A stretch of 11,578 nucleotides of DNA, taken from assembly GCA_002427475.1 (NCBI GenBank), contig DIRG01000027.1, forward strand, positions 649 through 12,226, in the 5' to 3' direction. This document shows positions 6,409 through 11,578 of this stretch, in pieces. This stretch comes from Mageeibacillus sp. UBA5442. Its GTDB lineage: Bacteria; Bacillota; Clostridia; Saccharofermentanales; DTU023. The notes under the pieces are model-generated. The model did not search any database. It had not been told where the DNA came from and saw nothing but the letters and a program-made list of their open reading frames with translations. The translations under genes and the position numbers were made by a program. Each line of letters starts with the position of its first letter. The first letter of the stretch is position 1.

Positions 6409-8671
6409 GTTCATGAAAGGTGCGGGCAATCACTTCTTCTTGGTGTGCTCTGGTCAGCTGGTTAAAGCGCACGGCGTAACCGGATACTCTGATCGTCAGG
6501 TTGGGGTACTTTTCCGGATGGTCCATGGCGTCAAGCAGGACATCGCGATCCAGGACGTTGACGTTGACATGGAACGCGTTCTGTTTGAAGTAACCGTCTA
6601 AGATATTCGTCAGGTTGCCGGCTTTTTCCTCATCATTCTTGCCCAAGGCAGAAGGCACTATGGAGAAAGTATTGGAAATACCGTCTTGGCAACAATCGGC
6701 GTAAGGCAGCTTGGCCACCGAGTTGAGTGAGGCCAAGGCACCGGACTCGTCTCTGCCGTGCATCGGGTTAGCGCCCGGTGCGAAGGCTTCGCCTAGCTTA
6801 CGACCGTCCGGCGTATTGCCTGTTGTCTTGCCGTAGGTCACGTTGGAGGTGATGGTCAAGAGAGACAGGGTGTGCTCGGAATCTCTGTAGGTTGGCGTTT
6901 GCTTCAGTGCCTCAGAGAAGTATTTCGTAACCTGCACTGCGATTTCGTCCACGCGGTCGTCGTCGTTACCGAAGGTGGGGAAATCGCCTTTTACTTCGAA
7001 ATCAACGGTCAAACCGTCCTCGTCACGAAGGGGCTTAACCTCTGCATACTTGATCGCAGACAAAGAGTCAGCCACGATCGAGATGCCTGCCACGCCGAAG
7101 GCCATATATCTGTGAACTTCAGGATCGTGCAGCGCCATCTGCGAGGCTTCGTAAGCATACTTGTCGTGCATGTAATGGATGGTATTCATGGTGTTGACGT
7201 AAAGCTGAGCCAGCTTGTCCATGACCTGTTTGAAACTGTCTAGCACCTGCCCATAGCTGAGCACTTCTTCAGTGTTCTTCTCGATACCTTTGAGGACCTG
7301 GTAAGGGCTGCCATCCTTTTCTTTCTTAACTTCGTCAGTGCCGCTATCGATGGCTTAGAGTAGGGCTTTTACAAGGTTGGCTCTAGCGCCGAAAAACTGC
7401 ATTTCTTTGCCTATGCGCATTGCGGAGACACAGCAGGCTATGGCGCAATCATCACCATAGATGGGACGCAAAAGATCATCGTTCTCGTATTGGATGGAGT
7501 CCGTTATGATGCTCAGTTTGGAGCAGTAATCTTTGAAAGGCCTAGGGAGATCTTCTGACCACAATACCGTCATATTGGGCTCGGGAGAGGTGTCAATATT
7601 AATTAGGGTATTCAGGAAACGATAGGCAGTTTTGCTTACCAGCGTTCTGCCGTCCTCGCCCATGCCGCCGATGCTTTCAGTCACCCAGGTCGGATCGCCG
7701 GCGAAGAGTTCGTCATATTCCGGTGTGCGCAGATGACGTACCAAGCGTAGCTTGATGACAAACTGGTCGACTAGTTCTTGGGCGCCCTTCTCATCGAGCA
7801 AGCCGCGTTCAAAGTCTCTTTCGAGGTAAATGTCGAGGAAGTTAGTGTTTTTGCCCAAGCTCATGGCCGCGCCGTTGTTTTCTTTGACTGCAGCGAGATA
7901 GGCAAAGTAGAGCCACTGGAAAGCTTCCTGTGCTGTTGTCGCCGGGTGGCTGATGTCAAAACCGTACTTAGAGGCCATGGACTTCATCTGCTCTAGGGCA
8001 CGAATTTGCTCTGAGAATTCCTCACGTCTGCGGATTACCTCATCTGTGGCGTCGCCTTTAAAATTATCCTTGTCGCGACGACGCTCTTCAATTAAATAGT
8101 CCACGCCATAAAGAGCAACACGACGATAGTCGCCGATGATTCTGCCGCGACCGTAAGCATCGGGCAAGCCGGTGAGTAGGCCGGCGCTACGCGCTCTTCT
8201 CATGTCTTTTGTATAGGCGTCAAAGACACCGTCATTATGTGTTTTGCGAAACTATTGGAAAGAAGCTTCGATCTGAGGATCCAGCTCGTAGCCGTATGCG
8301 GCCAAGGAACTTTTGACCATGCGGAAACCGCCGTAAGGATTCATAATTCTCTTTAACGGTTCGTCCGTCTGCAAGCCAACGATGACCTCTTTATCGCGGT
8401 CGATGTAACCGGGCTCGAAATTATCTATGCCGCTAAAACGTTCTAAGTCCACGTTAACAGTTTTGTTGCGCACTTCTTCCTGAATCAGGGCATTAGCTGA
8501 TTGCCATAAGTCTGCGGTTGCCTCTGTCGGCCCCTCGAGGAAGCTCTCGTCGTCCTCATAAGGTTTGTAGTTTTTCTGAATAAAGTCTCTGACGTCGATT
8601 TGCTGTGACCAAAGTCCCTCGACAAAGCCTTCCCATGCCTGTTTCATTTCTGTGCGTTCCATTAAATCCAT
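6401..8671 (-). pseudogene. pflB: Pyruvate formate-lyase (formate acetyltransferase), interrupted by two in-frame stops
   Basis: PFL converts pyruvate and CoA to acetyl-CoA and formate. From ATG 8671 (GAGG five bases upstream) to TAA 6401 there are 757 codons in one frame, close to the usual 760, and the family sequence runs throughout: KNYKPYEDDESFL near the start, RKTHNDGVFDAYT, GLPDAYGRGRIIGDYRR, IACCVSAM with the catalytic Cys413-Cys414, QFFGARANL, TGNTPDGRK, and RVSGYAVRFN with radical Gly731. Two stops break it: TAG at 8252-8254 (codon 140, just before FRKTHN, where E. coli has Glu) and TAA at 7355-7357 (codon 439, where E. coli has Tyr444 in MLYAINGG). Each is one substitution from a normal codon, with no frameshift. 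The open pieces are 8671-8252, 8251-7355 and 7354-6401. The first piece lacks all catalytic residues, and the later pieces have no good ribosome binding site. So the gene is predicted to be inactive as written, unless the stops are sequence errors or are suppressed. Confidence 0.88.
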
Positions 8672-8686
8672 TCTGTCCTCTTTCTT

Positions 8687-8732
8687 CTATCGATAACGAT
8701 TTCTCGTATATAAATTCTTATTTCATCGATAG
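8687..8732. repeat. 8-base inverted repeat in the pflB leader
   Basis: CTATCGAT at 8687-8694 and its exact complement ATCGATAG at 8725-8732 flank a 30-base AT-rich stretch, the first arm lying 15 bases upstream of the pflB start codon. It could form a leader-RNA stem or be a paired protein-binding site. ATCG-ATAA-CGAT (8689-8700, overlapping the first arm) is a second small dyad. Both are short and could be chance. Confidence 0.35.
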
Positions 8733-8773
8733 TTTAAGTCGCAGGATCTAATTCGGCAGTGATTGGAATCACT
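8731..8773 (-). promoter_or_regulatory. CRP-type operator and candidate activated promoter for the PFL operon
   Basis: AGTGATT-GG-AATCACT (8758-8773) is a perfect 7-base inverted repeat and fits the CRP-family site GTGA-N6-TCAC exactly. On the minus strand TAAACT (8736-8731) is a fair -10 hexamer. If transcription starts about 7 bases later, near 8724, the palindrome is centred near -41.5, the class II position where CRP proteins activate. The regulator encoded two genes downstream has the matching RETxxR recognition helix. The palindrome is seen directly, while its role and direction of control are inferred. Confidence 0.55.
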
Positions 8774-8793
8774 ATTTGTTCTAGGTGCACATA

Positions 8794-8823
8794 AATTTAC
8801 ACAAATGTTACAAAGCCTGTCAA
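8794..8823 (-). promoter_or_regulatory. Alternative promoter with consensus -35 upstream of pflB
   Basis: On the minus strand a perfect TTGACA (8823-8818) is followed after 18 bases by TAAATT (8799-8794), a 4/6 match to the -10 consensus. If this promoter is used, the CRP-type palindrome at 8758-8773 would lie about 20 bases downstream of the start, a repressor position. It competes with the activated-promoter reading of the same region. The rest of the 248-base gap between pflB and the adenine deaminase gene holds only the listed elements and a terminator. Confidence 0.45.
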
Positions 8824-8868
8824 TGTGAGGAGTTGGATGCTGCTTGTTCTGACGGGAGGAAGATAGCT

Positions 8869-8904
8869 AAAAAAGTAGCGCCTTCCGTTGAGAAAAGACG
8901 CTAC
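8869..8904 (-). terminator. Rho-independent terminator of the purine operon
   Basis: On the minus strand, 15 bases after the adenine deaminase stop, GTAGCG (8904-8899) pairs with CGCTAC (8880-8875). The stem extends inward by six further pairs, including G-U pairs, around a CTCAAC loop, and six T follow directly (8874-8869). It is a textbook intrinsic terminator and isolates the purine operon from pflB, which is transcribed in the same direction. Confidence 0.9.
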
Positions 8905-8919
8905 CTGTTTCTATTACTA

Positions 8920-10686
8920 CTAATCTAATATCTCTACCTCAATGAGCTTATGCTCAATTACGTCAATGAGACCCATATCGGTCAAGCCGAGACTGGGCAC
9001 AGTTGGAAGCGAGATAAAGCTCAGGATCATATATGGTGCCGATATAACACAGCCCAAATCTCTTGCGGCCTCGTTTGCAACCGAGATTTCCGCCATAACT
9101 TCGTCTGCGGGTTTTTCGCTCATTAATCCCCCGATGGGCAGATACATCTTTGCGATTACCTCTCCTTCATTAACGGCAACGAGTCCTCCCTGCATTTCAT
9201 GTATGGCATTGGCAGCGACCGACATATCTTCATCATTGGTACCGACTACAACTATATTGTGATGATCATGAGACATGGAGTAGGCCAATGCACCGCTCTT
9301 CAGTCCGAAGCCCCTAACAAAGCCCACTCCTACTCCGCCTGTTTTTCCATACCTTTCAACGACGGCTAGCTTTAAAATATCCTCTTCGATATCGTTCATT
9401 ATTAGTCCATCTACTATGGGAAGTTCAGCTGTTTTCCATTCGTTAATGATCTGTTGGTCAATCAGCTCGATTAGATTGATCTTGGTCTTATTCCCTTTGT
9501 TTTTGGCTTTAATGGCAAACGAAGCGGGATTTATAGGAGCTTTAAATTTTACAGTCTCTTTAATCCATTGCGGGTATTCACCGACGTGACACTCCTCAAC
9601 AAGCTGACCATCCTGAGATACAATTTTTCCTTCAAACATGACCATGGTGGGCTTAATTTTTGTAATCTCCTCTGAGAAAATGATGTCTGCCTTCCTGCCT
9701 GGTGTGATGCTTCCTATTTCATCTTCGATTCTAAAATGCTTGGCAGCATTTATAGTCGCCATCTGGATTGCCTTCATTGGAGGAACACCTAGCTCTATGG
9801 ATTTGTTTACGTTGTAATTGATATGCCCTTCATCCCTAATATCGTCGGCATGCTTATCATCAGTGCAGAAGATAAGATTGTCATAATCTACATCATTGGC
9901 AACCACTGCCTTCATAAGTTCTTCTAAGTTTCTTTCCGAACTGCCTTCTCGCACCATAACCTTCATGCCAAGCCTCAACCTAGCAATTAGCTCCTCATAG
10001 TTGACACATTCATGATCATCAGAAATTCCGGAGCTGGCATAAACATTGAGTTCTTGTCCCAGACGACCGATGGCATGTCCGTTAACAATCTTTCTTTGTT
10101 GAAGAGTTGTGGCAATTTTTTTCAAATATTCGTCCATAACAAACAAGATCTTGGACGGATCTAGCTCACCCAAACTCACGCTTTCTGTCCATTCAAGAAT
10201 TTCTTCAACTTCCTTTGTTCCTAAGATCGCACCTGTCGTTTCCAGACCAGGGGCCGTCGGCACTCTAGATGGAACTTCAATCAACATCCTGTAGGGAAGT
10301 CGGGATTTAGAATTCAGCATAGCCCTCAGCCCGGGTCCTCCGGCAACATTGGCTATTTCCATCATGTCGGCACAGATGGTAGTCGTTCCTTGTGGAACCA
10401 TGGCGCTAGCTAATGCCTCTGGGCTAAGTAGAGTAGTTTCAAAATGCATATGTGAATCGATAAACCCTGGAAGCGCGTATTGTCCTTTACAGTCAATAGT
10501 CTCCTTAGCCTCTAATTCGGCATCTGGATCTATGGATACTATTCGCTTATCTTTAATGTAGATCTGGGTCGGGTAAACTTCCGCTGAAAACACATTTACC
10601 AGCATGACATTTTCCAGTTTTGTGTCACAAGGAGTTCTTCCAAGGCCTGTCTCTATGATATTTTTAATCTCTTCAAAAGTTCTCAT
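8920..10686 (-). CDS. ade: Adenine deaminase
   Basis: Adenine deaminase hydrolyses adenine to hypoxanthine and ammonia. The 588-residue protein belongs to the amidohydrolase superfamily and matches the Ade type, not the eukaryote-like adenosine deaminase type. Motifs in order are PGFIDSHMHFE with metal ligands His79 and His81, VNGHAIG (His204), SSGISDDHECV (His225), and FCTDDKHADD with a metal or catalytic Asp at 275/276. The C-terminal Ade domain carries MSHDHHNIVVVGTND. Length is typical and no key residue is missing. Start: ATG with AGAGAGGTG about eight bases upstream. It follows the FAD-subunit gene by 33 bases in the same direction and ends in the strong terminator at 8869-8904. Context supports purine salvage or fermentation in which adenine enters as hypoxanthine and is oxidised by the molybdenum hydroxylase encoded upstream. 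Confidence 0.95.
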   Translation of the reverse strand: MRTFEEIKNIIETGLGRTPCDTKLENVMLVNVFSAEVYPTQIYIKDKRIVSIDPDAELEAKETIDCKGQYALPGFIDSHMHFETTLLSPEALASAMVPQGTTTICADMMEIANVAGGPGLRAMLNSKSRLPYRMLIEVPSRVPTAPGLETTGAILGTKEVEEILEWTESVSLGELDPSKILFVMDEYLKKIATTLQQRKIVNGHAIGRLGQELNVYASSGISDDHECVNYEELIARLRLGMKVMVREGSSERNLEELMKAVVANDVDYDNLIFCTDDKHADDIRDEGHINYNVNKSIELGVPPMKAIQMATINAAKHFRIEDEIGSITPGRKADIIFSEEITKIKPTMVMFEGKIVSQDGQLVEECHVGEYPQWIKETVKFKAPINPASFAIKAKNKGNKTKINLIELIDQQIINEWKTAELPIVDGLIMNDIEEDILKLAVVERYGKTGGVGVGFVRGFGLKSGALAYSMSHDHHNIVVVGTNDEDMSVAANAIHEMQGGLVAVNEGEVIAKMYLPIGGLMSEKPADEVMAEISVANEAARDLGCVISAPYMILSFISLPTVPSLGLTDMGLIDVIEHKLIEVEILD

Positions 10687-10719
10687 TTTTTAAACACCTC
10701 TCTGCTTTATCTAAAGTTG

Positions 10720-11541
10720 CTATTTTGAAATATTTTGCAAAAAATCATCCACCAAATTTAATGTCGCATTTTTTCTGTATTCCGCAGTCGATCTAACGTC
10801 GCTAATAGGATGCAAAAGCTTACTATATTGCTCTACAAAAACACTTCGATTAAGAGCCAAGTCTTCCAGCGACAAGCCTGTCATGCCTTGCTCAATTTCA
10901 GGGAAACGTAGCGGCGTCTTATACATCGAGGCAAAAGCAATCCCTATTTCAACGACCTTATCATTGTCGATAGTAGCTGCTGCAGCCACGGCTGTTTTCG
11001 ATATGGTCATGGCTTTACGACTGCCGATCTTATGATAGTAGGTAGAGTTAAAACCCTTCTTTTGCAAAATAATGTCCACTAGCAATTCATCGCTTCTTAG
11101 ATCAATTTGTTTACGTCCCGCAATGAAGTCGCTCAGCAAAACTGTGCGTTGCCCCTGCGTTGACTGAAGAACTAGCTTGGTATCGTAGAGCAGCAACACT
11201 GGTAAAGTGTCGCCCGCTGGAGAAGCATTGCATATATTGCCGCCTATTGTGCCCTGATTGCGAATAGCTGGAGCAGCCAATTTTCTAATTGTCTCTTGTA
11301 AAAGCTCGGGACATAAGTAATGGTGCAATAGCTCTGTGTAGTTTATGCAAGGCCCAATGTGCAAGCCTTTGTCATCATAATAAATGTCTTGCAATTCCTG
11401 AAGATCCCCAATAAAAAGAAAGGAAGGAGTTTCCGAGGAGACCATCAGATCAGTACCGCCAGCATAGGGAACGATATCGAAGTCTGCTCGCATCCGAAGA
11501 GCTTCAATAAGATTAAAAGGTTTATATATTTTATTATTCAA
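10720..11541 (-). CDS. FAD-binding subunit of a xanthine dehydrogenase-type molybdenum hydroxylase
   Basis: The 273-residue protein is the medium, FAD-binding subunit of three-part molybdenum hydroxylases, which passes electrons from the iron-sulfur subunit to the acceptor. FAD-binding signatures are PYAGGTDLMV (AGGTD at 27-31) and RNQGTIGGNICNASPAGD (94-111), followed by the C-terminal CO-dehydrogenase-flavoprotein-like domain (RKAMTISKTAVAAAATID). The start is TTG at 11541, chosen because GGGGAGGAG lies seven bases upstream and MNNKIYKPFNLIEAL is a normal N-terminus for this family. The frame stays open to the window edge, so the start is not forced. The TTG overlaps the TGA of an apparent upstream frame as TTGA, implying coupling. 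The molybdenum and iron-sulfur subunits are not in view and probably lie beyond the right edge. Xanthine or hypoxanthine is the likely substrate, given the adenine deaminase gene next to it, but other purine or nicotinate hydroxylases share this subunit. Confidence 0.88.
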   Translation of the reverse strand: MNNKIYKPFNLIEALRMRADFDIVPYAGGTDLMVSSETPSFLFIGDLQELQDIYYDDKGLHIGPCINYTELLHHYLCPELLQETIRKLAAPAIRNQGTIGGNICNASPAGDTLPVLLLYDTKLVLQSTQGQRTVLLSDFIAGRKQIDLRSDELLVDIILQKKGFNSTYYHKIGSRKAMTISKTAVAAAATIDNDKVVEIGIAFASMYKTPLRFPEIEQGMTGLSLEDLALNRSVFVEQYSKLLHPISDVRSTAEYRKNATLNLVDDFLQNISK

Positions 11542-11578
11542 AATCCGACTCCTCCCCTTTTTCTGTTCTCGGCCATAG
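11538..11578 (-). CDS. Possible 3' end of an upstream gene (13 codons visible)
   Basis: On the minus strand a frame open from the window edge reads MAENRKRGGVGF and ends in TGA at 11540-11538. The TGA shares TTGA with the TTG start of the FAD-subunit gene, the usual overlap of coupled genes, so this may be the tail of another molybdenum-hydroxylase subunit or purine gene. The visible part is too short to identify, and it could simply be untranslated leader. Confidence 0.3.
   Translation of the reverse strand, partial: MAENRKRGGVGF

Noticed and set aside
6872..7243. 123-codon open frame on the plus strand inside pflB
   Set aside because: It lies antisense to clear PFL coding sequence, has no ribosome binding site or recognisable protein features, and is a shadow of codon bias.
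7265..7354. A frameshift or insertion between the second and third open pieces of pflB
   Set aside because: Translation between the TAA at 7355-7357 and the third piece stays in the same frame and reads as normal PFL sequence (AIDSGTDEVKKEKDG...), so only a substitution is needed.
6401..8671. Stop-codon reassignment (TAG or TAA read as an amino acid) to explain pflB
   Set aside because: TAG ends the opine-dehydrogenase-like gene, pflA, adenine deaminase and the FAD-subunit gene, and TAA ends the B12-domain gene, the regulator and the HD gene, all at normal family lengths. General reassignment does not fit.
1..11578. tRNA, rRNA, CRISPR array, insertion sequence or phage attachment site
   Set aside because: No cloverleaf, spaced direct repeats, transposase-like frame or terminal inverted repeats with target duplication were seen on either strand.

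Overview
The window looks like a stretch of chromosome from an anaerobic, low-to-mid GC Firmicute, probably a clostridium. The reasons are strong AGGAGG-type ribosome binding sites, GTG and TTG starts, a sortase-anchored CnaB-repeat surface protein, pyruvate formate-lyase (PFL) fermentation genes with a Crp/Fnr regulator, and purine-fermentation genes. The species cannot be named from the sequence alone.

Layout. (1) Bases 2-886 (+): the 3' end of a surface adhesin or pilin-like protein with CnaB domains and an LPQSG sorting signal, closed by a strong hairpin terminator at 921-955. (2) Bases 1129-4101 (+): a self-contained two-gene unit, an opine-dehydrogenase-family oxidoreductase followed 12 bases later by a 634-residue protein with an N-terminal B12-binding domain (DxHxxG) and a glutamate-mutase-like barrel. 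I know of no characterised pathway for this pair, and it is the best candidate here for an undescribed system. (3) Bases 4157-8671 (-): a PFL operon read right to left: pflB, pflA, a Crp-type regulator, then an HD-domain phosphohydrolase. (4) Bases 8920-11578 (-): a purine-catabolic operon with an upstream gene tail, a molybdenum-hydroxylase FAD subunit and adenine deaminase, ended by a strong terminator at 8869-8904.

The main surprise is pflB. Read from 8671 to 6401 it is a full-length PFL (757 codons including the terminal stop) in one frame with no indel, the catalytic Cys-Cys pair and the glycyl-radical Gly all present, but it carries two in-frame stops: TAG at codon 140 and TAA at codon 439. 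The activating enzyme and regulator downstream are intact. This is either a very young pseudogene, substitution error in the assembly, or (least likely, since TAA, TAG and TGA all end other genes here) recoding.

Regulation can be partly read. The Crp-type protein has a recognition helix with the RETxxR pattern of CRP and has no cysteines, and the pflB leader contains the perfect palindrome AGTGATTGGAATCACT, which fits GTGA-N6-TCAC. The regulator is therefore inferred to control its own operon. In the purine unit, adenine deaminase would feed hypoxanthine to a xanthine dehydrogenase-type enzyme whose FAD subunit is seen here.
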